From CAIJNA01 sp964516815 (GTDB taxonomy: Bacteria; Campylobacterota; Campylobacteria; Campylobacterales; Arcobacteraceae): a stretch of DNA of 53,144 nt. How positions within the stretch are numbered: position 1 is the stretch's first letter; every line of letters starts with the position of its first letter. The notes under the pieces were generated by a model. It was not told the origin of the DNA and searched no databases. It saw only the letters and a list, made by a program, of their open reading frames with translations. The translations under genes were made by a program, and so were the position numbers. Positions 1-8,691 of the stretch are shown here, piece after piece. Where the stretch lies: NCBI GenBank assembly GCA_964516815.1, contig CAZEXK010000010.1, forward strand, positions 1-53,144, given 5' to 3'.

Positions 1-2
1 TA

Positions 3-203
3 TTGATGTTTTTACTTATGGTTATGTATTATAAATCATTTGCATTAAGTGGAATAGTTTTAGTAGGTAGTTTTTTATCTATTATTGGTGTTATATTTGG
101 AAGTATTGCATCTACTTTGGTTTCATTATTTTATATACCAATTCTTATGGCAAAAACTGAAGCTATTTGTCCTAAAAAAAGAAAGAAAAATAAAAAGAAA
201 TAG
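3..203 (+). CDS. C-terminal part of a small membrane protein (cut by window edge)
   Basis: The reading frame is open to the left edge, so this is probably the C-terminal end of a longer gene; in-frame TTG (3) and ATG (6) codons exist but no upstream region is visible to test them. The visible 66 residues contain two hydrophobic stretches (about residues 1-22 and 26-50) separated by a glycine/serine turn, followed by a strongly basic lysine/arginine tail ending in KKNKKK, typical of a cytoplasmic C-terminus by the positive-inside rule. I do not recognise the family. It lies 50 bp upstream of the S4-domain gene on the same strand. Confidence 0.5.
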   Translation: MMFLLMVMYYKSFALSGIVLVGSFLSIIGVIFGSIASTLVSLFYIPILMAKTEAICPKKRKKNKKK

Positions 204-255
204 TCATATATATTAATATGCTTATTTTTTGTAATTTTTTGCTATTATGCTTGTT

Positions 256-510
256 ATGAGAATAGATAAGTTTTTAAATGCAGTTAATATTACAAAAAGA
301 CGAGCAATAGCAGAAGATATGTTGAAGCAAAAAGTTGTATGCATTAATGATGTACAAGTTAAAAAAGCTAAAGAAGTAAAAATTGGCGATAAAATCACAA
401 TAAATTATTTAGAATATAGCCATAGTTTTGAAGTGTTAGATATTCCAATAACAAAATCTACTCCCAAAAGTCTACAAGATAGATATGTAAAAACTACAAA
501 AGGAATATAA
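256..510 (+). CDS. S4-domain RNA-binding protein (Hsp15/RqcP-like)
   Basis: A stand-alone S4 domain of 84 residues. The N-terminus MRIDKFLNAVNITKRRAIAE and the following loop with VCINDVQVKKAKEVKIGDKI match the S4 fold found in Hsp15 and RqcP, which bind ribosomal or tRNA-containing complexes on stalled large subunits. An ATG lies 9 bp further upstream (247), but family proteins begin at M-R-I-D-K, so I use 256. The stop codon overlaps the trpD start (TAATG), so the two are translationally coupled. The fold is clear; the exact role (heat-shock 50S recycling or another rRNA function) is inference. Confidence 0.8.
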   Translation: MRIDKFLNAVNITKRRAIAEDMLKQKVVCINDVQVKKAKEVKIGDKITINYLEYSHSFEVLDIPITKSTPKSLQDRYVKTTKGI

Positions 511-1496
511 TGATAGGAAATGATAAAATAATGTTTGATGATATATTTAGTAATAAATTAGATAAATCAGTAATAAGAGAATATTTAATCAAACTTAATA
601 AAAAAGGCGAAAATGCAAATGAAATTTATTCAGCTGCATTTGCTATGAGAAATCATCTAATACCTTTAAAAGTTGATGATGAATTATTAGATGAATTAAT
701 TGACAATTGTGGAACAGGTGGAGATAAATCCAACAGCTTTAATATCTCCACAACTGTATCTTTACTTTTAGCTTCGTGTGGTTCAAAAGTTGCAAAACAC
801 GGTAATAGAAGTATAACATCGAAATCTGGTTCTGCTGATGTTCTTGAAGCTTTAGGTATTAATTTGGACATTTCGTTGCAAAATCAAGTAAAAATGTTAG
901 AGCAGACAGGTTTTGTATTTATGTTCGCGCCAAATCATAATCCTGTAATGAAATCTTTAATGCCAGTTAGAAAATCAATTCCTCATAGAACAATATTTAA
1001 TTTATTAGGTCCATTGATTAATCCAGCAGGTGTTAGAAAACAATTAATAGGTGTTTATGATAAACAATATGTAAATATTATTGCCCAAGCTTTAGTGATG
1101 TTAAATACAAAAAGAGCTATTGTTGTTTCATCTGCTGATGGTATGGATGAAATTAGTATAAGTGATGTTACATATGCTGCATTTATCAATAATGCAAAGA
1201 TAGAAGAATTTATAATAGATCCAAGAGAATATGGCTTTGAGTTATACAATAAAGAAGATATTATCGGAGGAGATGCTTTATTTAATGCTAAAATTACAAA
1301 AGATATCTTAAGTGGTGTTCAAAAAGGTGCTAAGCTTGATATAGTTATAATAAACACAGCAGTAGCACTTTTTGTAGATAATAAAGTAAAATCAATACAA
1401 GATGGAATAATATTAGCAAAAGAAGTTATAAAATCAAAAAAAGCATTAAAAAAGCTAGATTCTATAATTGCATTGAGTAATAAATTTAAAAATTAA
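510..1496 (+). CDS. trpD: Anthranilate phosphoribosyltransferase
   Basis: Catalyses transfer of phosphoribose from PRPP to anthranilate in tryptophan synthesis (cytoplasmic). The PRPP-binding motif GTGGD sits at about residues 68-72 within DNCGTGGDKSNSFNIST, followed by KHGNRSITSKSGSADVLEALG, both diagnostic of TrpD. Length 328 is slightly shorter than the usual 330-350. The ATG at 510 has AAGGA about 6 bases upstream and overlaps the previous stop; a later ATG at 531 is less well placed. It is separated from trpB (about 12 kb away on the other strand), and no trpA, trpC, trpE or trpF is visible, so the pathway is dispersed here. Confidence 0.93.
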   Translation: MIGNDKIMFDDIFSNKLDKSVIREYLIKLNKKGENANEIYSAAFAMRNHLIPLKVDDELLDELIDNCGTGGDKSNSFNISTTVSLLLASCGSKVAKHGNRSITSKSGSADVLEALGINLDISLQNQVKMLEQTGFVFMFAPNHNPVMKSLMPVRKSIPHRTIFNLLGPLINPAGVRKQLIGVYDKQYVNIIAQALVMLNTKRAIVVSSADGMDEISISDVTYAAFINNAKIEEFIIDPREYGFELYNKEDIIGGDALFNAKITKDILSGVQKGAKLDIVIINTAVALFVDNKVKSIQDGIILAKEVIKSKKALKKLDSIIALSNKFKN

Positions 1497-1505
1497 TTTT
1501 ATAAA

Positions 1506-1910
1506 ATGAAATTAGATTTAAATAATATTGATTTTATCGTAAATGAGTTAATATTTTTAAGTAAAAATAAAAATGTAATTATTTTACTTAGAGGTGATTT
1601 AGCAGCTGGAAAAACTACATTGGTTAAAAAATTTGTTCAAACACTTGGAATTAAAGATGTAGTTAGAAGCCCTACATTCTCTTTACAAAGTATTTATTGT
1701 GATAATATTTTCCATTATGATATTTATAATAAAGATTTAAATGAGTTTATATCATTGGGTTTATTAGAAGAATTTGAAAAAGAGGGTATTCATTTTGTAG
1801 AATGGGGAAATGATAAATTAAAATCGATTTTATTGCAATATGGTTTTAATATAATTACAGTTGATATTATAAAATATAAAAATGAAAGAGAGTATATAAT
1901 TGAATCATAA
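1506..1910 (+). CDS. tsaE: tRNA threonylcarbamoyladenosine biosynthesis ATPase TsaE
   Basis: Small P-loop ATPase of the TsaBDE complex that makes t6A37 on ANN-decoding tRNAs. Walker A is RGDLAAGKTTL (residues 29-39); the family signature SPTFSL follows at about 55-60, then HYDIY and VEWG near the C-terminus. Length (134) is slightly below the usual 140-150. It begins 9 bp after trpD and its 3' end overlaps lptB by 11 bp, so trpD-tsaE-lptB are probably co-transcribed. Confidence 0.92.
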   Translation: MKLDLNNIDFIVNELIFLSKNKNVIILLRGDLAAGKTTLVKKFVQTLGIKDVVRSPTFSLQSIYCDNIFHYDIYNKDLNEFISLGLLEEFEKEGIHFVEWGNDKLKSILLQYGFNIITVDIIKYKNEREYIIES

Positions 1911-2625
1911 ATTAAAAATAAAAGATATAAAAAAATCAATTGGGAAAATAGATATTTTACATGGTATTAGCCTTGAAGTATCAAGTGGTGAAATAGTAGG
2001 TTTACTTGGACCAAATGGTGCTGGTAAAACTACTAGTTTTTATAGTATTTGTGGTTTAGTTCCAGCTACTTCAGGGAGTGTTTTTTTTGATGATGAGGAT
2101 ATAACATCTTTACCTTTACACAAAAGGGCATTAAAAGGTATTGGTTATTTACCTCAAGAATCTTCAATCTTTAAAGATTTAAGTGTTGAGGATAATTTAA
2201 TGCTAGCAGGACAAATTTCAATTCCTAATGAAAGTCAAAGAACAGAAAGAGTAGAAGAACTATTAGAATTATTTGATATTGAACCTATACGACAAAGAAA
2301 AGGTGTTAGTCTAAGTGGAGGTGAAAGAAGAAGAGCAGAAATTGCAAGAGCATTAGTTTCAAATCCAAAATTTTTATTATTAGATGAACCATTTGCAGGA
2401 GTCGATCCAATTGCAGTTAAAGATATACAAGGAATTATTGAAAGTTTAAAAAATATTGGAATAGGGGTACTAATTACAGATCATAATGTAAGAGAAACAC
2501 TGCAAAGTTGTGATAGAGCATACGTAATGAAAGCTGGCTCTATCTTAGCATGGGGAACATCTGAAGAAATTAAAAATGATCCTATAGTAAAAGAGCATTA
2601 TTTAGGAGAAGATTTTACTTTCTAA
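1900..2625 (+). CDS. lptB: LPS export ABC transporter ATPase LptB
   Basis: ATPase of the LptB2FGC complex that extracts lipopolysaccharide from the inner membrane and drives it to the outer membrane. Walker A GPNGAGKTT is at about 37-45, a Q-loop at YLPQESS, the signature LSGGERRRAEIAR at about 138-150, Walker B FLLLDEPFAGVDP at about 155-167 and the switch histidine in ITDHNVRE. Length 241 is normal. The start is TTG at 1900, inside the tsaE end, with AAGAGAG about 8 bases upstream. The usual downstream rpoN is not here; the convergent signalling operon follows after 13 bp. Confidence 0.94.
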   Translation: MNHKLKIKDIKKSIGKIDILHGISLEVSSGEIVGLLGPNGAGKTTSFYSICGLVPATSGSVFFDDEDITSLPLHKRALKGIGYLPQESSIFKDLSVEDNLMLAGQISIPNESQRTERVEELLELFDIEPIRQRKGVSLSGGERRRAEIARALVSNPKFLLLDEPFAGVDPIAVKDIQGIIESLKNIGIGVLITDHNVRETLQSCDRAYVMKAGSILAWGTSEEIKNDPIVKEHYLGEDFTF

Positions 2626-2638
2626 AGAAATAAAAATC

Positions 2639-3961
2639 TTATAAAGTAACTATTTTGTTATTTCCTAAACGAATAGCTAAATTTAAAGACTCATTTGCCT
2701 TCTCATACATATCACTAACTCCATCATCTAAGACAAATGAGGAAATTCCTCCTGAAATACTTATAGGAATATTTACATTTTCCAAAAATTGTTTATTTTT
2801 AATTAGAATTCTTAATTTTTCTAGTTTATTATATGCTTGATTATCTGTAGTTTCAGTCATAAGAATTACTAATTTATTTTTACTATACTTAGCAACAATA
2901 TCAGTTTCTCTTAAAAATTGTAATGTTGTTTTTGCTATATTAATTAGAATTTTATCTGCTATGTCTGAACCATAAGTTTTACGAGTTTCATCCAAAAAAT
3001 CAATATTTATTAATGATATACAAAACTTATTACCATATCGTAAAGCTCTATTTATTTCATTTTGTATGGATTTATCTATGTATGATTTATTATACAAGCC
3101 ACTTAATTCATCATGATCAATTTTAAATAATAAATCAACAGATAAGTTTGTATTATTTGTAGTATTTGTAAAAGTAAAGATATATTTTCCATCTTCTAGA
3201 GCATAGTTTTTAATATCTAATTGAAATATTTCTTCACTTTGTGTTCTACTTTTAATCTTAATACAAAAATCATCTTGATTTTCTTCTACTTTTGAGATAA
3301 TATTTTCAAATTGGTTTTCATCACTTATAAAAGTATAACCATCTTCTTGTATAAATAAATCAACAATGCAATTGTTTTTATTTTGAAGTTCAGTAATAGA
3401 TGATATTCCTAAAAAATTTAAGAAAGATTTATTTAATGAAAATATCTTATTTCTACTAACAATCGCCATTAAATTATTTTGGTCATTAAAAATTGAATTA
3501 AAAGCTAGATTTGATGTTTCTAAGTCATTTATTAAAATATCATTTATTTGTTCAAGCTCTTTTTTAAGTATTCTTGGTTCTACGGCTGTAGATATTGTAT
3601 CTATTAAAATTTTATTATCAACAGGTTTTACCAAATAACCATTAATACCATGGTTTATAAATTGTAATAAATTTTTACCATTTACATTTGTGGTGAGAAT
3701 GGTAATGGGAAAATCTTTATATAAGTTTTTAATGTAATCTATAAAATCAGTATTGTTATTTGTTATCATATTTATATCTGTTAGTATAATGTCAAAGTCA
3801 TTATGTTTATTAAATAATTTTAATGCATCTTGTCCATTTGAAACAGTGAAAATTGTTGTAAAAAATAAGGCTAAAGTTTTACTTGTTTCTTCACTTATTT
3901 TTTCATCAGATTCTAAATATAATATTTTTATATCTCTAGTTACTTTAAGTAATTCATCCAT
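2639..3961 (-). CDS. Response regulator with degenerate GGDEF domain (likely c-di-GMP receptor, not a cyclase)
   Basis: REC domain (about 10-125), central PAS-like region (about 150-270) and C-terminal GGDEF-fold domain (about 280-440). REC keeps the phosphoacceptor D62 (LTDINM), LTT and KPVD, but the metal-binding acidic pair is ES (LYLESDEK) where the paralogue at 5175-6476 has ED. The cyclase site is destroyed: the signature is SKNKL (360-364) instead of GGEEF, DID became NID, and the LVND asparagine/aspartate became ETRK. The product-binding I-site RxxD is kept (RETD, 351-354), five residues before the signature. A catalytically dead but c-di-GMP-binding protein is therefore likely. Strong RBS GAGGAG precedes the ATG. 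Last gene of the kinase operon. Confidence 0.85.
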   Translation of the reverse strand: MDELLKVTRDIKILYLESDEKISEETSKTLALFFTTIFTVSNGQDALKLFNKHNDFDIILTDINMITNNNTDFIDYIKNLYKDFPITILTTNVNGKNLLQFINHGINGYLVKPVDNKILIDTISTAVEPRILKKELEQINDILINDLETSNLAFNSIFNDQNNLMAIVSRNKIFSLNKSFLNFLGISSITELQNKNNCIVDLFIQEDGYTFISDENQFENIISKVEENQDDFCIKIKSRTQSEEIFQLDIKNYALEDGKYIFTFTNTTNNTNLSVDLLFKIDHDELSGLYNKSYIDKSIQNEINRALRYGNKFCISLINIDFLDETRKTYGSDIADKILINIAKTTLQFLRETDIVAKYSKNKLVILMTETTDNQAYNKLEKLRILIKNKQFLENVNIPISISGGISSFVLDDGVSDMYEKANESLNLAIRLGNNKIVTL

Positions 3962-3986
3962 ATTAAACTCCTCATATGAGATGTTA

Positions 3987-5171
3987 TTATTCTTTTAAAT
4001 CAGGGGACACACCTTTTTTTAAATCTAACATAATCTCTTCTTTAGGATATGCAAATTCTAGTTTTGACTTATCAATTATATCAATAACATCTTTTAATAC
4101 ATCTTGTTTTGTTTGTAGCCATCTTTCCCATTCAATTGACACAGAAAAGACATAAACTAGTATATCCATTGAATACGTATCTATTTTATCCAAATACACA
4201 AGCATAGTTTTTCTTACACCATATTTATCAGCAATATTAAATAGACCATTTTCATAAACACGATTTGTATTAATCAAATGTTGTAATTTTTCGTCATTTA
4301 CTATATCTTTGTGATTGTTTAGCATATTTAAAATTTCATCTATTACATGGTCTACTTCATTTTTATCATTTTGTATTTTAAGCTTTATATTAAATTTTAT
4401 TTTTCTTCCAACCAATCTTTTTGACCAGTTTTTTATATAATTATTAGCTAGCTTTGTATTTGGTATTGTTACAAATGAATTTGAAAATGTTCTTACTTTT
4501 GTACTTACTAGTCCAATTTCAGTTACAAAACCATCAACATAATCAGTTTGTATCCAATCTCCTTGTCTAAAGGCATCTGAACTAATTAATCTAATGGAAT
4601 CAAAAAAGTTAGTTAGTGTATCTTTTGCACTCAATGCCAAAATAGCACCACCAATACCAAAGGATGTAACTAATGCAGTTACATCTATACCAGATTGTGT
4701 TAATGTTAATAAAAATGCTATTAAAATTAATATAATTTTTGTAATATTTAAGAACAAATTAAAAAGTTCTCTTCTTGTTTCTTTTTCTTTTTCAACCTTA
4801 CGAATCAAAGCACCATGCAGGAAAAATTTTATAATTTCATACATAAATATTAAAAATATAAAAACATAACCTAAAAAAATAATTTTATCAATTAATAATG
4901 AAGATACAAAAATATTAATTAGATGTGTTAGTAAATATAAATTTACTGCATAAGTAATAGGTTTTAGTAAATAATCATATCTTGGAAAAATAAATTTGTT
5001 GAATTGATGATCTCTTTTTTTAAGGTAATAAATTTTAAATAATTTTTTTACAGTATCTTTTAAAAATTTATTAAAAATATAAAAAGTCAATACTATAAGT
5101 AAAAAATAGACAATATTGTCAACAGTTTCTTTTGGCAAAAAAGTAAATATATTATATAAAAAATCGTTCAT
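3987..5171 (-). CDS. MscS-family mechanosensitive ion channel
   Basis: Inner-membrane channel of the small-conductance mechanosensitive family, expected to open on membrane tension during osmotic downshift. Several transmembrane segments occupy the first ~180 residues; the pore-lining helix carries the Gly/Ala pattern GIGGAILALSAKDTLTNFF, followed by the beta domain (FRQGDWIQTDYVDGFVTEIG, then RTFSNSFVTIPN). Length 394 is longer than E. coli MscS (286), with extra N-terminal helices. ATG has AGGA 6 bases upstream. It lies 3 bp after the active GGDEF gene and 25 bp before the degenerate one. Whether c-di-GMP signalling touches the channel is only suggested by this placement. Confidence 0.9.
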   Translation of the reverse strand: MNDFLYNIFTFLPKETVDNIVYFLLIVLTFYIFNKFLKDTVKKLFKIYYLKKRDHQFNKFIFPRYDYLLKPITYAVNLYLLTHLINIFVSSLLIDKIIFLGYVFIFLIFMYEIIKFFLHGALIRKVEKEKETRRELFNLFLNITKIILILIAFLLTLTQSGIDVTALVTSFGIGGAILALSAKDTLTNFFDSIRLISSDAFRQGDWIQTDYVDGFVTEIGLVSTKVRTFSNSFVTIPNTKLANNYIKNWSKRLVGRKIKFNIKLKIQNDKNEVDHVIDEILNMLNNHKDIVNDEKLQHLINTNRVYENGLFNIADKYGVRKTMLVYLDKIDTYSMDILVYVFSVSIEWERWLQTKQDVLKDVIDIIDKSKLEFAYPKEEIMLDLKKGVSPDLKE

Positions 5172-5174
5172 TGT

Positions 5175-6476
5175 CTATCCTAAAATAACTTTGTCTCTTC
5201 CTGTTTCTTTTGCCTTGTATAGTGCAGTGTCTACTCTTTTAAAAATTGATATAAGAGTATCTTCTTCTAAAAATTGACAAATACCACAAGATATTGTTAT
5301 AGGGTCTTTTAATTTATCATTAAGTACCTTATTTTTTATAAGTACTCTTAATCTATCTAATTTTATGAATGCATTTTTAGCTATGGTTTCTGGAAGTAAG
5401 ACAATAAATTCTTCTCCACCCCATCTAGAAATAATATCAGCTTCTCTTAAAAAGTGTTTAATAGTAGCAGCTAAGGATATTAACACTTCATCTCCAACAT
5501 CATGTCCATAAGTATCATTAACTAATTTAAAAAAATCAATATCTAACATAGCTACGCAAAAAGGGTTTTTATATCTTTTTGAGCGAATGGTTTCTATGTT
5601 TAAAGCTTCATTAAAAAACTCTCTATTGTGAAGCTTAGTTAAACTATCATGATAAGCTTTATATTCTAATATATCATTTTCTTCTTTTAGTTTTGTAATA
5701 TCTGATAAGGTAAGTATATATTTTAATCCATCATATTGATAAGTTCTAATTGACAATTTAAATGAATTTATTACATTATTTTCATTTTTCATTTTAACTA
5801 CCATTTTAGAATGATTAATTTCTAGTAAAGATGCTAAATCATCAAAATTGTTATTTGTCAGAGAATGACTGTCAATAAATAAATCAGATAGTAATGTTGT
5901 ATGACTTTTTAAATGATTGATTGATTTTTTTCCGAAATAATTTAAAAATTGTTCATTTGCAAGATAAAATTCATTATTATTTAAAATAACAATAAGTGAT
6001 TCTTGAGTATTTAGTATAATATTTAATTCAAAACTAGTTCTTTTTAAATCATTTGCTAAATTATGATTTACATTTCTTAATTCTCTTCTTAATAGTTTTG
6101 CTTCAACTGTATTTGAAATTGTTTGTACAAGTTTTTTAGTGTCAACAGGTTTTGTTACAAAAGCACTTATTCCAGATTCAATCAATTCTAAAAGTACTTT
6201 ATTATCGCTATAGGCTGTTGTAACTACAACTGGAAAATCAGAAACTATTTCTCTAACTTTTTGTATTAATTCAGTACCAGTCATAACTGGCATAGAAATA
6301 TCTGTAATAATTATATCAAAATCACCATGTTTTACAAATAACTCTAAGGCTTCTTCCCCATTTGATGCAGTATAAACTTCTTTAAATACAGGGACAAGAA
6401 CACCTTTAATAAGATTACTGATCTCTTTCTCATCTTCAACGTAAAGTATTTTTATATTTGAATTAAAATTTTCCAT
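5175..6476 (-). CDS. Response regulator diguanylate cyclase (REC-PAS-GGDEF)
   Basis: Makes c-di-GMP from two GTP, presumably controlled by phosphorylation. The REC domain has the acidic pair ED in LYVEDE, phosphoacceptor D59 (IITDISMP), a TT and KPVD. The middle is PAS-like with a short linker. The C-terminal GGDEF domain is complete: DIDFFKLVNDTYGHDVGDEVL, I-site READ (344-347), signature GGEEF (353-357). A TTG at 6491 extends the frame by 5 codons, but the ATG at 6476 has AAGG 5 bases upstream and gives 433 residues, so I chose it. Same architecture and near-equal length as the degenerate paralogue at 2639-3961, implying duplication. Confidence 0.92.
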   Translation of the reverse strand: MENFNSNIKILYVEDEKEISNLIKGVLVPVFKEVYTASNGEEALELFVKHGDFDIIITDISMPVMTGTELIQKVREIVSDFPVVVTTAYSDNKVLLELIESGISAFVTKPVDTKKLVQTISNTVEAKLLRRELRNVNHNLANDLKRTSFELNIILNTQESLIVILNNNEFYLANEQFLNYFGKKSINHLKSHTTLLSDLFIDSHSLTNNNFDDLASLLEINHSKMVVKMKNENNVINSFKLSIRTYQYDGLKYILTLSDITKLKEENDILEYKAYHDSLTKLHNREFFNEALNIETIRSKRYKNPFCVAMLDIDFFKLVNDTYGHDVGDEVLISLAATIKHFLREADIISRWGGEEFIVLLPETIAKNAFIKLDRLRVLIKNKVLNDKLKDPITISCGICQFLEEDTLISIFKRVDTALYKAKETGRDKVILG

Positions 6477-6483
6477 ATTGACC

Positions 6484-7197
6484 TTAAGCAAAAATTTTTA
6501 GTGCATTTTGTAAATCTTCTTTTGTATCAATTCCAAAGCTTTTAGATTGCACTTCTACCATTTTTATTGCTCTATTATAGTGTAATGCTCTTAATTGTTC
6601 AAGTTTTTCTATATTTTCTAAAGATGATTGCTTAAAATTACAAAATTCATTCAATGATGACTTAACAAAACCATAAATTCCTAAGTGTCCATTGTATGTT
6701 TGATTTGAATTATTATCTCTATGGTAAGGAATTTTTAATCTTGAAAAATATATAGCATTGTTATTGTTATCTAGTACTACTTTAACATGATTTGGATCAT
6801 CTGCTAATTGTGAACTTATTTTTTTATAACAAGAAACCATGGTAAAGTCTTCTTTTAAATCTTTAATTTTATTTATAACAGATTGTACAACTTCTGGTTC
6901 TATAAATGGTTCATCCGCTTGTACATTTATAATAATTTCATCATTGTTTAAGTCAAGTAAATTTGCAGCTTCATTTATTCTATCTGTACCACTTTGATGA
7001 TTAGTACTAGTCATAATAGCTTTTATATTGTATTGTTTAGCTATTTTCATTACCTCTTGTGAATCTGTAGCTATTACTACTTCATCTAATTTTTGTACTT
7101 GTTTAGCTGTTCTAATTACCATTGGTAAACCTAAAATATCTGCTAATATTTTATTTTCAAATCTACTACTTTTTAGCCTTGCTGGAATTATTATCAT
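6484..7197 (-). CDS. kdsB: 3-deoxy-manno-octulosonate cytidylyltransferase
   Basis: Activates KDO with CTP to CMP-KDO, the donor for the LPS inner core. The N-terminal nucleotide-binding motif IIIPARLKSSRFENKIL (2-18) is characteristic, followed by VIATDSQEV, INVQADEPFIEPEVV and, near the end, FGIDTKEDLQNA. Length 237 fits the family (about 240-250). Its ATG overlaps the kinase stop codon (TAATG at 7199-7195) and its own stop lies 7 bp before the cyclase start, so it is embedded in a signalling operon, an unusual neighbourhood for a core LPS enzyme. Confidence 0.93.
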   Translation of the reverse strand: MIIIPARLKSSRFENKILADILGLPMVIRTAKQVQKLDEVVIATDSQEVMKIAKQYNIKAIMTSTNHQSGTDRINEAANLLDLNNDEIIINVQADEPFIEPEVVQSVINKIKDLKEDFTMVSCYKKISSQLADDPNHVKVVLDNNNNAIYFSRLKIPYHRDNNSNQTYNGHLGIYGFVKSSLNEFCNFKQSSLENIEKLEQLRALHYNRAIKMVEVQSKSFGIDTKEDLQNALKIFA

Positions 7198-8630
7198 TAT
7201 TCTAAAGCTCCTTTTGGAAATGTTAATTTAAACAACACAGTATTTTCATTTATATTTTGTACTTCAATTGAACCTTTTAAATGTAATTCAATTATTACTT
7301 TACATATATATAAACTAAGACCTACACCATTTTTAACTTCTTTTGTTGAAAAGTAAGGTGTAAATATTTTAGTAAATATATCTTGTGGTATATGTCCACC
7401 ATTATTACTAATTTGACAAATGATATTTTGCTCATCATCTTGTGTAATTATACTTATGTTTGGATTTTGAATTTTACTTGTAATTTCTTTTGCATTAATT
7501 AAAATACTAGATATTGATAAGGCTAGTTCTTTAGGATAAGTTCTAAATGAGTTTGTTTGATTGTGAGTAATTGTTATCGTTTCTTCATTTATTTCAGCCA
7601 TCTTTATAGCCTCATTTATAATTTCTTTTATATTTCTTGTTTTTTTCTGAGAACTTAAATCTGTAATTGCTTGAAACTTATCTATAGTTTCTGATAGTTC
7701 ATGAGTTGTATCAGAGATACTTTGTAGTTGAATAGCAGTAGCTACTTTATCAATTTGTTCATCAAAGTCAAGATTAAAAGCCAATTCTTGTGCTACTAAA
7801 GATATTGAATTTAGAGGTTGTCTCCATTCATGTGCAACAGTTCTCATAGTATCTGACATAATAGATAGTTTTTCTTCTCCATCCATTATCATGTTTTTTA
7901 ATGTTTTTTCATCCTCACTTGTAAATGAAGATGTATTGGTCATAATAACTGTATAACCAATCACATCTGCGTATTTATTAGTATCAATACTCGAGGTTAC
8001 ATTTACATTAAGAGTTGACTTGTCTTTTTTGTTGAGTATTAATTTTCCTTTCCAATTTATCTTTTCATCTATAGATTTTATCAAAGATTCTTTTTGAAAT
8101 TTTGATGTATCAGAAGATAATATATCTAAATAATTAATATTTAGTAGGTCAAAATCATTATACTGTGTTAGTTCGTTAAACCCTTTAGTTGATTTAAGAA
8201 TGTTAGCATTTATATCTAATTGTACTTTTAAGATGTATTCATTTATTAAATTATCAGTAGTCAAGTTTTCAGTAATATCTGTAAGATTTAATATAAATAA
8301 ATTTTCTTTAGACATTAATTGTGCTGAAACTTTTAAATATATTATTTTATCATCAGACCTACTACATAATAAATTTATATTATTTGAATTTGAATTTTTG
8401 TCTATATTTTTTAAAAACTCTGTAAATTTATTTTGCTCTTCAATTTTTAACAAATCCAAAAACTTCATTGATAATAGGTCTTTTTGTGCATAAGAAAACA
8501 TCGGAGTTAATGCTTTATTTACATATAAAAATTCAAATGATGGGGATATCATAGCAATACCATCCCAAGATGAATTTAGAATATCTTTTAGCACTAAGTT
8601 TTGCTTTTTAAAAGCACTTTCCTCAACCAA
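7197..8630 (-). CDS. Cytoplasmic PAS-PAS sensor histidine kinase
   Basis: No signal peptide or membrane segment is visible, so a soluble sensor is predicted. Two PAS-like domains (about 12-125 and 130-240) precede the dimerisation/phosphoacceptor helix with H267 in VAHEWRQPLNS, a variant common in Campylobacterota kinases. The HATPase part shows an N-box (ILINAKEI, about 376-383), a G1 box ISNNGGHI, an F-box IFTPYFSTK and a G2 box GVGLSLYICK. In G1 the usual Asp of DxGxG is Asn. TTG start at 8630 with AAGGGG 7 bases upstream. It is the first gene of the operon with kdsB, both REC-GGDEF proteins and MscS; those REC domains are the natural phosphotransfer candidates. Confidence 0.88.
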   Translation of the reverse strand: MVEESAFKKQNLVLKDILNSSWDGIAMISPSFEFLYVNKALTPMFSYAQKDLLSMKFLDLLKIEEQNKFTEFLKNIDKNSNSNNINLLCSRSDDKIIYLKVSAQLMSKENLFILNLTDITENLTTDNLINEYILKVQLDINANILKSTKGFNELTQYNDFDLLNINYLDILSSDTSKFQKESLIKSIDEKINWKGKLILNKKDKSTLNVNVTSSIDTNKYADVIGYTVIMTNTSSFTSEDEKTLKNMIMDGEEKLSIMSDTMRTVAHEWRQPLNSISLVAQELAFNLDFDEQIDKVATAIQLQSISDTTHELSETIDKFQAITDLSSQKKTRNIKEIINEAIKMAEINEETITITHNQTNSFRTYPKELALSISSILINAKEITSKIQNPNISIITQDDEQNIICQISNNGGHIPQDIFTKIFTPYFSTKEVKNGVGLSLYICKVIIELHLKGSIEVQNINENTVLFKLTFPKGALE

Positions 8631-8691
8631 AACAGCCCCTTTTTTAAGTAATATTAGTGTATCATAAATTAGTTAAAAAGAAAGAGAGACA

